Part shown: in pieces, positions 22,067 through 31,794 of the stretch | Layout of the letters: each line of letters starts with the position of its first letter | Numbering within the stretch: position 1 is the first letter of the stretch | NCBI GenBank assembly: GCA_016789685.1 | Contig: JAEUQQ010000555.1 | Span: forward strand, 1 to 37,695 | Direction: 5' to 3' | DNA: 37,695 nucleotides | Origin: Acidobacteriota bacterium | GTDB taxonomy: Bacteria > Acidobacteriota > Vicinamibacteria > Vicinamibacterales > JAFNAJ01 | Made by a program: the position numbers and the translations under genes | Notes under the pieces: generated by a model | Told to the model about the DNA's origin: nothing | The model's database searches: none | The model's input: the letters and a program-made list of their open reading frames with translations, nothing else

Positions 22067-25000
22067 ATGACCCGCGTCGTTCTTCCCCTGCTGCTGGCCG
22101 CTTCGACCCTTGTCGCCGCCGTGGCCCCGGCCTCCCGTGAGGCCACATCCGCCGCGCAGGCGACGCAGGCCACCACGTCGGGCGGCGACCAGTTCCTCGA
22201 CGGCATCGGCGAAACCGCGCTGATCGCCCGCTACACGTTCAACGGCACCGCCGAAGACTCGTCGCGAAACCAGTTGCACGGCACGGTACGCGGCGACGGC
22301 GGCGTCTTCGTCCAGGATGCCAGCGGCGGCCAGGTGCTGCTGCTCACCGGCGACGGCAGCCACGTCACGTTGCCACCCGATGCCCTCGCTGGCGAAGACG
22401 CCATCACCTTCGCCGGCTGGCTGTACCTCCCGACCGGCGCATCGGGACCAATCTTCGACTTCGGCCAGGGCCCCGCGACGAGGCTGCATGCGCTCGTGGA
22501 TGCGCATGGATTCCGCGCGGTGGCGGTGGTGGATGGCCAGATCCGCGGCGAGACGCCGGGTGCGCCAATCGTCGTGAACCAGTGGCGGCACGTCGTCGTC
22601 GTGCTCGATCCCGCCAGCCGGACGCTCACCACCTATCTCGACGGCGCGCGCGCAGGCCAGGCCACCAGCGTCGATGTCACGCCGGCGCACCTCGTGCCCC
22701 AGGGCTCGCCGACGACCCGGCTGCTGCTCGGACGCACGCAGGACGACACGGCGCCATCGCTGCACGGGCGCCTGCGCGACGTGCGCCTCTACCGCATCGC
22801 ACTCGGCGACGCGCCGGTGGCCACCATCCACCGCAACGCCCTGCCCACGAGCCCCTCGACCCGGGGTCGCGACGCGGCCCCGCCCGACATCTCGACCGCG
22901 GGCATCCCGATCGAGTCGCCGTTTGCGGCGCGGATCGAGAGCGTGGCCGCAGTCGCGGTCGACACGGTCGTCGGCATGCTGCCCAGGCTTCCGGCGACGG
23001 TCGCGGCGACGTTCGTCGATGGCACGCGGGGCGACGTCCGCGTCATCTGGCCGTCGCCGACCGACAACGCCGCGGTGCGGTCGCCCGGCACCTTCACCGT
23101 CACCGGACGCGTACCCGGCACGCGTGTCGAGCCGATGGCCACGGTGATCGTCAAGGTGCCCGTGGGCACGACCACCGCACCCCAGCGCCTCGTCGAGGCG
23201 TTTCCGCTCGACAGAGTCGTGCTCGACCGCGACGCGCAGGGGCGCGAGACGCCGTTCATCAGGAGCCGCGACAAGTTCCTGCGCGGCCTCGCGGCCACGA
23301 ATCCCGACAGCTTTCTCTACAACTTCAGGGATGCGTTCGGCCAGCCGCAGCCGCCTGGCGCCACGGCGCTCGAGGGATGGGACAACCAGACGACGAGGCT
23401 GCGGGGGCATGCGAGCGGCCACTACCTCACGGCCATTGCGCAGGCGTACGCGAGCACCGGCTACGATCCGGCGCTCCAGGCGCACTTCCGCCAGAAGATG
23501 CACTACCTCGTCGACACCCTGCACGACATGGCGCAGAAGTCTGGCCGTCCCGCGCGCCCCGGCGGGCCGTTCGTCGCCGATCCGGCGGCGGTGCCCATGG
23601 GGCCAGGGCGCACGAGCTACGACTCGAACCTTCGCGCCGGCGCCATCCGTACCGACTACTGGAACTGGGGCACGGGCTTCATCAGTGCGTATCCGCCCGA
23701 CCAGTTCATCATGCTCGAACGCGGGGCCACCTACGGCACGCAAGACAGCCAGATCTGGGCGCCGTACTACACGCTGCACAAGATCCTGGCGGGCTTGCTC
23801 GACGTGTACGAAGTCGCCGGCAACCAGAAGGCGCTCGAGATCGCGCGCGGCATGGGCGCGTGGGTGCACGCGCGGTTGCGGGCGCTGCCGCCCGAGACAC
23901 GGACGGCGATGTGGAGCCGTTACATCGCAGGCGAGTACGGCGGGATGAACGAGGCGATGGCGCGCCTCTTCAGGCTCACCGGCGAGCGCCGGTTCCTCGA
24001 TACGGCGCAGTTGTTCGACAACACCGTCTTCTTCTTCGGCAACGCGAGCCGCGATCACGGCCTGGCCAGGGGGGTCGACACCGTGCGCGGGCGGCACGCC
24101 AACCAGCACATACCGCAGATCACCGGCGCCCTCGAGACGTTCCGCACGACGAAGGAGCTGCCGTACTACCTGATCGCCTCGAATTTCTGGGAGATCGTCA
24201 ACAGCGGCTACACCTACAGCATCGGCGGCGTGGCGGGGGCGCGCAACCCGAACAACGCGGAGTGCTTCCCCGCCGAGCCGCACGCGTTGTGGGAGCACGG
24301 GCTCGCGCCGGGCGGCCAGAACGAGACGTGCGCGACCTACAACCTGCTCAAGCTCGATCGTCAGCTGTTCATGTACGACCAGGCGGCGAAGTACATCGAC
24401 CACTACGAGCGCGCCATCTACAACCACATCCTCGCGTCGGTGGCCGAGCACGACGCGGGCAACACCTATCACGTGCCGCTGAACCCGGGGGCCCAGAAGC
24501 GCTTCGGCAACGCGAACATGAACGGCTTCACCTGCTGCAACGGCACGGCGCTCGAGAGCCACACCAAGCTGCAGGACTCGATCTACTTCCACGGTGCCGA
24601 TCACGCGGCGTTGTACGTGAACCTGTTCATCCCCTCGACGGTGACCTGGGCCGAACGCAAGGTGGTCGTGCAGCAGGTCACCGACTTCCCCTACGCCGAC
24701 AGCACGCGGCTCGTCGTCAAGGGCGCGGGACGTTTCGATATCAAGGTGCGGGTACCAGACTGGGCGACCCGTGGTGTCTCGGTGAAGATCAACGGTCGCG
24801 ACGAGGCGGTGTCAGCGACGCCGGGCAGCTACCTGACCCTGGCGCGCACGTGGCGCGCGGGCGACGCGATCGAGCTGCGCATGCCGTTCACCTTCAGGCT
24901 CGACTACCTCGTGGATCAGCCCAACGTCGCGAGCCTCTTCTACGGCCCGATCCTGCTGGCCGCCGAGGAACCAGCCGCGCGTACCGACTGGCGCAAGGTC

Positions 25001-25141
25001 GAACTCGACGCGCGCGACATCGGTCGCTCGATCGCCGGTGATCCCGCGACGCTGCGCTTTTCGATCGCCGGCGTCGCGTTCAGGCCGTTCTACGAGACCT
25101 ACGGCCGTCATTCGGTCTACCTGCACGTCGTCCTCAGGTAG
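22067..25141 (+). CDS. Secreted multidomain GH127/GH146-clan glycosidase with LamG-like and Ig-like modules
   Basis: A 1024-residue exported protein. After a signal peptide, residues about 45-245 form a LamG/concanavalin-like module (ALIARYTFNGTAEDSSRN, TFAGWLYLP, VNQWRHVVVVLD, LHGRLRDVRLYRIAL). Residues about 280-365 look like a bacterial Ig-like domain (PATVAATFVDGTRGDVRVIW, GTFTVTGRVPGT). From about 370 on is the DUF1680 glycosidase: FLYNFRDAFG, LRGHASGHYLTAIAQAY, IWAPYYTLHKILAGLLDVYE, E753-T-C755 in NETCATYN and C823-C824 in FTCCNGTALESH, matching the zinc-cysteine site. The LRGHASGHYL segment resembles GH146 more than GH127. Start ATG 22067 has GGAG 8 nt upstream. A predicted L-arabinofuranosidase partner of the divergent enzyme. 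Confidence 0.88.
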   Translation: MTRVVLPLLLAASTLVAAVAPASREATSAAQATQATTSGGDQFLDGIGETALIARYTFNGTAEDSSRNQLHGTVRGDGGVFVQDASGGQVLLLTGDGSHVTLPPDALAGEDAITFAGWLYLPTGASGPIFDFGQGPATRLHALVDAHGFRAVAVVDGQIRGETPGAPIVVNQWRHVVVVLDPASRTLTTYLDGARAGQATSVDVTPAHLVPQGSPTTRLLLGRTQDDTAPSLHGRLRDVRLYRIALGDAPVATIHRNALPTSPSTRGRDAAPPDISTAGIPIESPFAARIESVAAVAVDTVVGMLPRLPATVAATFVDGTRGDVRVIWPSPTDNAAVRSPGTFTVTGRVPGTRVEPMATVIVKVPVGTTTAPQRLVEAFPLDRVVLDRDAQGRETPFIRSRDKFLRGLAATNPDSFLYNFRDAFGQPQPPGATALEGWDNQTTRLRGHASGHYLTAIAQAYASTGYDPALQAHFRQKMHYLVDTLHDMAQKSGRPARPGGPFVADPAAVPMGPGRTSYDSNLRAGAIRTDYWNWGTGFISAYPPDQFIMLERGATYGTQDSQIWAPYYTLHKILAGLLDVYEVAGNQKALEIARGMGAWVHARLRALPPETRTAMWSRYIAGEYGGMNEAMARLFRLTGERRFLDTAQLFDNTVFFFGNASRDHGLARGVDTVRGRHANQHIPQITGALETFRTTKELPYYLIASNFWEIVNSGYTYSIGGVAGARNPNNAECFPAEPHALWEHGLAPGGQNETCATYNLLKLDRQLFMYDQAAKYIDHYERAIYNHILASVAEHDAGNTYHVPLNPGAQKRFGNANMNGFTCCNGTALESHTKLQDSIYFHGADHAALYVNLFIPSTVTWAERKVVVQQVTDFPYADSTRLVVKGAGRFDIKVRVPDWATRGVSVKINGRDEAVSATPGSYLTLARTWRAGDAIELRMPFTFRLDYLVDQPNVASLFYGPILLAAEEPAARTDWRKVELDARDIGRSIAGDPATLRFSIAGVAFRPFYETYGRHSVYLHVVLR

Positions 25142-25196
25142 GGCTGGGCAGTGGTACGCCCCCTCGCTACACCACCGCAGCCTACGTGGATCCGCG

Positions 25197-26016
25197 TCAC
25201 AGTCGGAGCGTGAGGTCGGTCAGGTCCTGCGCAATCGCGCCCTGGTCCTCGAGCTCGCGACGGAGCGTCTGGTCGATGCGGGGAGCGATGGCCACGCGTT
25301 CGACACGCCAGCCGGTGAAGCGACGCTGCGCTGCGAGGAAGGTCTCGATGTTTCCCTGAAGCGTGGCCACGCAACTCGGCAGGCGCATCGCGTTGCGCTT
25401 GATGGTGCCGAACCGGACGACACGGTCATCCTCATTGATGGCCACGAGATCGATCTCGGTGTCCTTTCGATCCCAGTAGCCGTCGATCCTGTGGGTGCGC
25501 GAGAAGTCGCCGATGCCTCGGCGGCTCCGCTCCTCGTAGAGTTGGGCCGCAAGTCGCTCGAGTCCGTGTCCCTCCACCTGCGCCAGACGATCGTCGGCCT
25601 GATCGACGAGCCCTGCTTCTGGCCTGAAGTTGATGGCCGACACGGGACTGTGCAGCGCGGCCAGCCAGCTTCGGAGGAAGTTGTCTCGCAAGTGGTACCG
25701 ACCGCGACGGGCTGGCCAGCTGCCCCACGGTGCGGGCGAAGGCGAGGAGGCTGTCTGGCCTGGGAAACCGGTCGGGCGGGAGGCCGAACGTCTCCATGGC
25801 GTCGTGAGCGGCCGAGAGAACGCCGGCTGGTGCAGAGTCCGGGATCTGGACGTAGAAGACGGGGCGTGTAGGAGTCGCCTGGAGGGCCTGCTGAACCAGG
25901 GTGGTCTTGCCGATACGGCGCCGGCCCGTGATGCGGGCGAAGAACCAGCGCTGCCGGTTGAGCATGTCCCGGAGCCCCTGCAGTTCCTGCTGGCGTCCAT
26001 AAAAGCCCCAGCTCAT
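25197..26016 (-). pseudogene. AAA-type ATPase (DUF234-like) gene with internal deletion and frameshift
   Basis: From ATG 26016 (GAGGAGG upstream) the translation is a normal ATPase start: SWGFYGRQQELQGLRDML, then ARITGRRRIGKTTLVQQAL with the Walker A lysine. At about residue 95 the sense is lost. In the next frame the sequence resumes with the C-terminal domain: GRYHLRDNFLRSWLAAL, EGHGLERLAAQLYEE, RIDGYWDRKDTEIDLVAI, ending at a TGA at 25197-25199. The Walker B and sensor region, roughly 200 residues in intact relatives, is missing at the junction near 25680-25710. Such archaeal/bacterial ATPases are of unknown function. The gene cannot make a working protein. Confidence in the family is moderate; that it is broken is clear. 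Confidence 0.75.
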
Positions 26017-26175
26017 GCGCCTCCTCGTAACAAAAAAGACTTTTGCTTATCTGTTGTCTGGTGGCAAGTGCTTGCATCTTCGGCAGTTGCACCAGTAAGC
26101 AGGAGGTCGATCCATGCGGCCCTGAGCAACTCCGCATTCGTCGGCGAATCCGGCAGTTGGGCCGCAGGACCGGCT

Positions 26176-27099
26176 TCATCGCCCCGGCCCGCTGGCCACT
26201 GCGCCGAATCGTGGGGGGCAGTCGAGCCCTCGCTCGCCCCCTCCCGGCATCGCAGTGGGATCCACGGGCGCACAGCGTTCGCCGATCCACGTCGCGATGT
26301 CGGCGAGCACTTCGTGGCGATTCGTCTCGACGAAGAGGTTGTGCAGCGCGCCGTCGTACGTCGTGTACGCCTTGTCGGCGACGCCGGCGTGTTCGAAGAA
26401 CCAGCGGCTGCCCTCGGGAGACGTCACCGTGTCGGCCGTGCCGTGGAGCGCGAAGAACGGCACGCGCAGGTCGCGGGCCCGCGCCCGCACAGCCGCGATC
26501 GTCGTCATCACCTCGGCCGCGAGCCTGGGCGTGATCCGTCGCTGGTAGAGCGGATCGTTGCCGACGTAGGCCTCGAGCATCACGCGGTCGCGCGTGAGAC
26601 GGTCGAGGTCGAGGCCTGGATCGATCCCGAGCCGGGGGACGACACGCGACAGCACAGGGAGCAGCGCCAGCAGCACGCGCGATCCGCCAGTCTCGCCGAG
26701 CGCCGGTGCGACCGCGACCACGCCCGCCAGCCCCTCGGGGTGGTGCAGTGCGCAGTCGGTCACGATCAACCCGCCGAGGCTCACGCCGACGAGGAACACC
26801 GGCCCGTTTGCGTGGCTGGCCCGCACGTGCGAGGTGAAGGCGTGCAGATCCGCACGGAAGTCGTCGAACGCGTCAACGTACGCCTGGTGCCCGTCAGATC
26901 GCCCATGCCCGCGCAGTTCGAGACGATGCACGCCGAAGCCGTGGGCACAGAAGGCCTCGGCCGCGGTCGTGTAGGGGATGCCGTCGACATGGTCGCCGAT
27001 CCCGTGCACGAGCACGATGTCGGCGCGCCGTGGCGTCGTCGGTGTCGTGTGTCGCGTGCGCAGCGTGAGACCGTCGCGCGTCGTGAAGCCTGGAGTCAT
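26176..27099 (-). CDS. Alpha/beta hydrolase, lysophospholipase/monoacylglycerol lipase-like
   Basis: A 307-residue serine hydrolase of the Hydrolase_4 type. ADIVLVHGIGDHVDGI holds the oxyanion HG; FGVHRLELRGHGRSDGH is the typical second strand; the nucleophile elbow is VFLVGVSLGGLIV (GxSxG); VPFFALHGTADTVTSPEGS carries the acid and DGALHNLFVETNR the histidine. The cap region (residues about 145-205) is rich in Leu and Arg. There is no signal peptide; probably cytoplasmic. The likely substrate is a monoacylglycerol, lysophospholipid or other ester. Homology ends at about residue 280; the last 25 residues are low-complexity. Single gene. Confidence 0.87.
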   Translation of the reverse strand: MTPGFTTRDGLTLRTRHTTPTTPRRADIVLVHGIGDHVDGIPYTTAAEAFCAHGFGVHRLELRGHGRSDGHQAYVDAFDDFRADLHAFTSHVRASHANGPVFLVGVSLGGLIVTDCALHHPEGLAGVVAVAPALGETGGSRVLLALLPVLSRVVPRLGIDPGLDLDRLTRDRVMLEAYVGNDPLYQRRITPRLAAEVMTTIAAVRARARDLRVPFFALHGTADTVTSPEGSRWFFEHAGVADKAYTTYDGALHNLFVETNRHEVLADIATWIGERCAPVDPTAMPGGGERGLDCPPRFGAVASGPGR

Positions 27100-27171
27100 C
27101 GTGGATCCGCGGGGCTGACCGGGCCTGGATGTCGAGTCGACGTTCGCTTGCTCCGGCCAGCTGCGATGACT

Positions 27172-27837
27172 CTATACCCGCCGGGCGCCTCTGTGCGCAT
27201 CGGGGGCCCTCCGATACAGCGTCACCTCGCCAGCCTCGGAGACCAGGATGCCCGCATCGCAGGTGATCGCGACCGTCGGCGGCCAGTTGTGGCGGCCGCC
27301 CCCGCCGAGCGAGCAGCCACCCTGCCAGGCGTGGCCGACGCATGTGCCGTCGACGAAGACGACGAACTCGGTCCATGAGCGGCCGGGGCCATACTTCGTG
27401 CCGCTGACGCGATCGACGTGCACGCGGTGGCCGTCGATCTCGAACTCGCAATGCGCATGCGCGGGCGAGCCCTTCGCGAACCGCCACGAGACGCCGCCGC
27501 CTTCGTCGATCGTGGGCGGCTGCACTGACGCGTCGTGCGGGCCGCGCTCCCACGCGACGGCGATCGTCCCAACGCGCGGTCCCATCGCGCCGTACCGATT
27601 GAAGCGTTCCTCGTCGGCCCTGCTGGGCAACTCGCGGCGCGTGAGCGTGAGGAAGTCCCACGACCGCCACGAGTCGCCGAGCGGGCACCCCTCGACCGCG
27701 CGATCGCCCGGCGCCGGCGCCGGCGTGACGCCGGAGGCTCTGACGGTCGCACGTGCGTGGGCGACCTCATCGAGAAGGTCGTCGATCTCGGCCAACCGCG
27801 GATCGTCTTCGTCGTGCTTCGGTGGTGGATGCGTCAT
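27172..27837 (-). CDS. Hypothetical protein
   Basis: A 221-residue protein I do not recognise. GAGGAGG upstream of the ATG at 27837 and normal codon-position bias support it as a real gene. The N-terminus is acidic and helical (DDPRLAEIDDLLDEVAHARA), the middle has a RRELPSRADEERFNRYG segment, and the C-terminal 130 residues look like beta strands (GTIAVAWERGP, SWRFAKGSPAHAHCEFEIDG, SWTEFVVFVDGTCVGHAW, TVAITCDAGILV). A glycine-histidine stretch (GGGGRHNWPP) interrupts these strands. No signal peptide or membrane segment is seen. It lies between two unrelated genes with no operon partner. Confidence 0.7.
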   Translation of the reverse strand: MTHPPPKHDEDDPRLAEIDDLLDEVAHARATVRASGVTPAPAPGDRAVEGCPLGDSWRSWDFLTLTRRELPSRADEERFNRYGAMGPRVGTIAVAWERGPHDASVQPPTIDEGGGVSWRFAKGSPAHAHCEFEIDGHRVHVDRVSGTKYGPGRSWTEFVVFVDGTCVGHAWQGGCSLGGGGRHNWPPTVAITCDAGILVSEAGEVTLYRRAPDAHRGARRV

Positions 27838-27986
27838 GGGCCTCCTCGTGCGGCGTGGGCGGCGCCGCTCGACGAGGATGGTGGCATCCGGTGGTGTCAG
27901 CTCGGGTCACGAGGCGGAGGGCGACAGAACGACGTTGTATCGGCCGACATGTGCCACGGTGTACCCTGTCGCGGCACCCACAACCC

Positions 27987-29108
27987 ATGACAATCCTCCT
28001 CTACCTCCTGCTCGGACTTGCGTCTCTGCTGACACTCCCCGTCGTGTTGCTCGTCATCGACGCGCGGCACGCTGCGGGGGCCAACGCCATGGGCCTCGTC
28101 ATGGTGCCGATGTTGCTGGCACCGCGGTGGCTGGCCCTTGCCGGAGCGGTCGCGATTGCGTGCAGGCGGTCGGCGCTGGGCTGGATCCATCCGTCGCGCG
28201 CCTGGCAGGCCGTGGTCGCGTTCGGCTGGCTCGCCCTGAGCGGTGCCGCGTCGATCGCCTCGGTGATGATGGCCTACGGCCCCGACAGCGCAAGCTTCAA
28301 GCCGTGGGCCTTTGCCCTGGCCGTTGTCGTGCCGGTGTGCGTGGTCGCGGGCACGGTCATGGCCATCGGCGGGCCCAGGGGTTCGAATGCTGCGTGGCGC
28401 CTCGCAGCGGCGGCCGTGTCGCTGGTCGTGGTGTCTGGGGGCGCGACGATGTGGCGCGCCGAATGGATGCGCGAGCGCGAGGTCCGCGCAGCCGCAGCCG
28501 CGGCGGACGACGAACAACAGCGGTGGCTCGCTGCGCAGCGCCGTGCCCTGCAGGCGCTGTCGCCGCAGGCGCCGCTGCGCGAGTGGTTGCCCTGGCTCAA
28601 CGTGTCGATCGACGAGCTGCGCGACCCGGCGCTCGCTGCCGTTCGTGCACGTCCAACGCTCGAGCAGGACGTGGCGGCGATGCTTCGGGCACCAGGCGAG
28701 GCGCCTGTCGCGCTGCGCTTCCTGTGGCTGTGGATGCCAGACCCGCCAGCCTCGCTGGCCGATCCCATCCACGAGGCGATCGCCGGGCTGCCCGCGTGGG
28801 CCGAACGCCACATCACCGCGCGTGCCGGCGCCGCCCCCGTGGGCGCAAACGGCGAGACCGGGGCGCCCGATGACCTTCCGCGGGAGCGCCCGGTGGAATT
28901 GTCGGACATGGCGCAGGCCGCCATCGTCCTCGCCGACAAGTACGCGCAGAGCGGGCTCGACTTCGTGACGCCGATCCGCGCGTTCGACGAGGTGCTCACG
29001 CGTCACGCGTTGCCCGAGGAACAGCTCGGCTCCGACATCACCTACCAGCCGCGGTCGTATCTCGAGACATGGCTGGAGCGCGCAGATCGCGCGCGACAGC
29101 CTGACTGA
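27987..29108 (+). CDS. Hypothetical membrane protein
   Basis: A 373-residue protein with four or five hydrophobic segments in the first 155 residues (LLYLLLGLASLLTLPVVLLV, MGLVMVPMLLA, AVVAFGWLALSGAASIASVM, AFALAVVVPVCVVAGTVMAI, LAAAAVSLVVVSGG). An alanine- and arginine-rich, probably coiled-coil stretch (residues about 165-190) and a soluble C-terminal domain follow. The C-terminal part has no motif I know; it contains PLREWLPWLNVSIDELRD and LSDMAQAAIVLADKYAQSG. The frame is open far upstream, but the hydrophobic start at ATG 27987 is the natural one. A TACCCT 16 nt upstream could be the -10. Function unknown. Confidence 0.75.
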   Translation: MTILLYLLLGLASLLTLPVVLLVIDARHAAGANAMGLVMVPMLLAPRWLALAGAVAIACRRSALGWIHPSRAWQAVVAFGWLALSGAASIASVMMAYGPDSASFKPWAFALAVVVPVCVVAGTVMAIGGPRGSNAAWRLAAAAVSLVVVSGGATMWRAEWMREREVRAAAAAADDEQQRWLAAQRRALQALSPQAPLREWLPWLNVSIDELRDPALAAVRARPTLEQDVAAMLRAPGEAPVALRFLWLWMPDPPASLADPIHEAIAGLPAWAERHITARAGAAPVGANGETGAPDDLPRERPVELSDMAQAAIVLADKYAQSGLDFVTPIRAFDEVLTRHALPEEQLGSDITYQPRSYLETWLERADRARQPD

Positions 29109-29186
29109 TGCCCCGCTGCCGCGACGGATCGTTGCAACGCATCGTCGTGCGATGCCCGTCGCGACCCGGCCCGTCGTTGCGGCGGG

Positions 29187-30602
29187 CTACCGTCGATGCC
29201 GCGCAATCCCCATCGCCGCAGCGATCACGCCCGTCGCCACCGCGAACGTGATCCGCATGCCGACGGCGACCGACCCGGGCGTGGCGGTCGCGACATCGTT
29301 CGTGCCTGCCGCATGTGCGAAGACCGCCCCCATGGCCGACGCGCCGGTGATCAACCCGAGGTTGCGCGCGAGGTTGAGCAACCCCGACACGACGCCGCGC
29401 CGGTCGGGCGGCACGTTCGCGAGCACGGCGGTGGTGTTGGCGGCCTGGAACACGGCGTAGCCGACGGTGGTGGTGACGATGGCGGCGAGGTAGCCGGCGA
29501 TGCCGGCCGTGGTGGGCAGCAGGCTCAACGCGAGGCCGCCGGCGCCGATGCCGGTGAGCCCGGCCGCGGCCAGGCGTGTTGCGCCGAGGCGGTCGACGAG
29601 GCGTCCGGCGGGCACGCCCGCCATCGCCGCCACGATCGGCCCGAGCGACATGACGAGGCCCGCCGACGCGGCACCGAGGCCGAGCGCGCGCATGAGATAG
29701 AACGGGCTCACCACCAGCGTTGTCATCATCACCGTCGACACCAGCGCGGTCGCGCCCAGGCTCGCCGCCAACGTTCGGCTCCGGACCATCGCCAGCGGCA
29801 CGAGCGGCGATGCCGCTCGCATCTCGATCCACACGAAGAGGCCGAGGCCGGCGACGGCGGCTGCCAGCAGTGCGGCGTTGGCCGCGCCCGCCCGGCCGCG
29901 CCCGAGGGTCATGGCGAGGGCGTATGCGGCAAGCGTCAGCGCGAGCACGAACGTGCCCGTGGCGTCGATGCGGCCAGCGGCGCCGCGACGCGCGCGGTCG
30001 GCCGGCAGGCTGCGGAGGGCCACGACGAAGGCGAGGATGCCGAGTGGCACGTTGACGAGGAAGATCGTGCGCCATCCCGGCCCCGCGATCAGCACGCCGC
30101 CCAGCGAAGGTCCGAGGGCCGTGCCCACCGCCGACATGGTCCCGAGGAGTCCCATCGCGCTTCCCGTCCGCTCCTTCGGCACGACGTCGCCAGCGAACGC
30201 CGTGGAGAGTGCCATCAGGACCGCGGCGCCGAGGCCCTGCAGTGCGCGCGCCGCGATCAACCAGCCGAGCGATGGAGCGAGGGCGCAGGCGACCGAGGCG
30301 GTGGTGAACAGCGCGATGCCGGCAACGAGCAGCCGGCGGCGCCCGGCGACGTCGCCGAGCCGGCCGACGCCAACGATCAGCGTGGTGTTGGCGAGCAGGT
30401 AGGCGAGCACCACCCACTGCACCTGCGCAAACGTGGCGTCGAAGGCCCCCGTCAGCGCCGGCAACGCGACGTTGGCGATGCTCGTCCCGAGCGACGGCAG
30501 CAGCATGCACAGCGCGAGGGCGGCGAGCGCCCAGGTGGCCGAGGCCGTGTCTGTTGCGTTCCCGCGTGCCGCCTCACCAGGTATTGCCACCACTGTTGCC
30601 AT
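29187..30602 (-). CDS. MFS multidrug exporter, DHA2 (14-segment) type
   Basis: A 471-residue major facilitator with about 14 membrane segments. The first cytoplasmic loop has the MFS signature in GVGRLGDVAGRRRLLV; LGPSLGGVLIAGPGWRTIFL and FLVNVPLGILAFVVALR are the motif-C and segment-6 region typical of DHA2 drug/proton antiporters. A second loop signature is GVPAGRLVDRLGATRL. Start 30602 (MATVVAIPGE) begins shortly before the first segment; the frame is open 29 codons upstream. A -10-like TATCTT lies on the minus strand at 30645-30650. It is divergent from a LysR regulator 139 bp away, a standard pairing for an inducible efflux pump. The transported compound is not known. Confidence 0.92.
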   Translation of the reverse strand: MATVVAIPGEAARGNATDTASATWALAALALCMLLPSLGTSIANVALPALTGAFDATFAQVQWVVLAYLLANTTLIVGVGRLGDVAGRRRLLVAGIALFTTASVACALAPSLGWLIAARALQGLGAAVLMALSTAFAGDVVPKERTGSAMGLLGTMSAVGTALGPSLGGVLIAGPGWRTIFLVNVPLGILAFVVALRSLPADRARRGAAGRIDATGTFVLALTLAAYALAMTLGRGRAGAANAALLAAAVAGLGLFVWIEMRAASPLVPLAMVRSRTLAASLGATALVSTVMMTTLVVSPFYLMRALGLGAASAGLVMSLGPIVAAMAGVPAGRLVDRLGATRLAAAGLTGIGAGGLALSLLPTTAGIAGYLAAIVTTTVGYAVFQAANTTAVLANVPPDRRGVVSGLLNLARNLGLITGASAMGAVFAHAAGTNDVATATPGSVAVGMRITFAVATGVIAAAMGIARHRR

Positions 30603-30741
30603 GCGCACCGCCCATCTCGTGGATCCGGAAGTGGAGCCACGTCGAAGATAGGGCTTGGTATGAGATGGCGGAAGACGCATCATCTGCACTCAATACATGC
30701 ACGCAACGCCACATTTCACTGGTGGTGGAAAGGTCCCGGTC

Positions 30742-31650
30742 ATGGCTCGACCCGATTTCAACCTGCTCGTCACGCTCGACGTGCTGCTCGCCGAGGGCAG
30801 CGTGGCGCGGGCGGCCCGCCGCCTACGGCTCAGCCCGTCGGCGATGAGCCGCGCGCTGGCGCGCCTGCGCGCCACCACGGGAGATCCGCTGCTGGTCAGG
30901 GCCGGGCGCGGCCTCGTGCCGTCGCCGCGCGCGATCGAGCTGCGCGAGCGCGTCGCCTCGCTGGTCACCGACGCGGAGGCCGTGCTGCGTCCACAGAGGG
31001 CGCTGGATCCGCGGCGGATCGAGCGCACGTTCACGCTGCGCACCAACGATGGATTCGTCGAGACCTTCGGGCCCGCGCTGATCGCGAGGGTTGGCGACGA
31101 GGCGCCGGGGGTGCGGCTGCGCTTCGTGCAGAAGCCCGACAAGGACAGCGCGCCGTTGCGCGAAGGGGCCGTCGACCTCGAAACGGGCGTCGTCACCAGC
31201 TCGACCGGGCCCGAGGTGCGCGCGCAGGCATTGTTCAGCGACCGGTTCGTCGGCGTCGTCAGGCGGGGACATCCGCTCGGCGCGGCGCGGATCACGCCGG
31301 CCCGCTACGCGGCCAGCCGGCACGTCGTCGTCTCGCGGCGTGGCGTCGATCGGGGGCCGATCGACGAGGCCCTCGCGCCCCTCGGGTTCGAGCGGACGGT
31401 CGTCGCGATGGTCGGCACCTTCTCTGCCGCGCTCGCCCTGGCGCGGGAATCCGACCTGGTGGCCAGCGTGCCCGGGCGTCACACCGAGCGGCTGCGCGCG
31501 GGCATGCGCAGCTTCACGTTGCCGGTGCCGCTCGAGCCCATCACGATCTCGCTGCTGTGGCACCCGAGGCAAGAGGCCGATCCCGCGCACCGCTGGCTGC
31601 GCGGGTGTGTCGTGCAGGTGTGCAGGCGAGGGCGCATGCCGCCGGCGTGA
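30742..31650 (+). CDS. LysR-family transcriptional regulator (divergent from the MFS exporter)
   Basis: A 302-residue LysR protein. The N-terminal winged helix is FNLLVTLDVLLAEGSVARAA, RRLRLSPSAMSRALARLRA, GDPLLVRAGRGLVPSPRA. The effector domain includes FVETFGPALIARV, REGAVDLETGVV, FVGVVRRGHPL and SLLWHPRQEADPAHRWLR, a NodD/SyrM-like subgroup ending. Start ATG 30742 follows GGAAAGG; the ATG at 30697 is unsupported. It probably controls the divergent exporter and itself from the 139-bp intergenic region. I see no strong T-N11-A palindrome there, so the operator position is not assigned. Confidence 0.92.
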   Translation: MARPDFNLLVTLDVLLAEGSVARAARRLRLSPSAMSRALARLRATTGDPLLVRAGRGLVPSPRAIELRERVASLVTDAEAVLRPQRALDPRRIERTFTLRTNDGFVETFGPALIARVGDEAPGVRLRFVQKPDKDSAPLREGAVDLETGVVTSSTGPEVRAQALFSDRFVGVVRRGHPLGAARITPARYAASRHVVVSRRGVDRGPIDEALAPLGFERTVVAMVGTFSAALALARESDLVASVPGRHTERLRAGMRSFTLPVPLEPITISLLWHPRQEADPAHRWLRGCVVQVCRRGRMPPA

Positions 31651-31794
31651 GGATGCGTCACGGGGGTCCGCGAGTCGCTTCCGGTGATGGCCACCGCCAT
31701 CCCGGCTGTACGGCACGCCGCCCGCCGCGCGCGCGGCAGGCGACGTGTCGTGTGCTGTCGCGTTGGGGGCACGGTCGGCGCGGAGGCGCCGCCG

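Noticed and set aside
21857-24604. Open minus-strand frame of 915 codons
   Set aside because: It is antisense to the GH127/GH146-type gene and shows the biased composition of a mirror frame in GC-rich DNA.
26034-26044. AAAAG-A-CTTTT inverted repeat before the ATPase pseudogene
   Set aside because: It is a short AT-rich palindrome expected by chance in the one AT-rich patch, with no T-tract after a GC stem, so neither terminator nor operator is supported.
30603-30741. LysR box between the MFS exporter and its regulator
   Set aside because: Only a weak AGATG/CATCT pair with a long spacer was seen, not distinguishable from chance.
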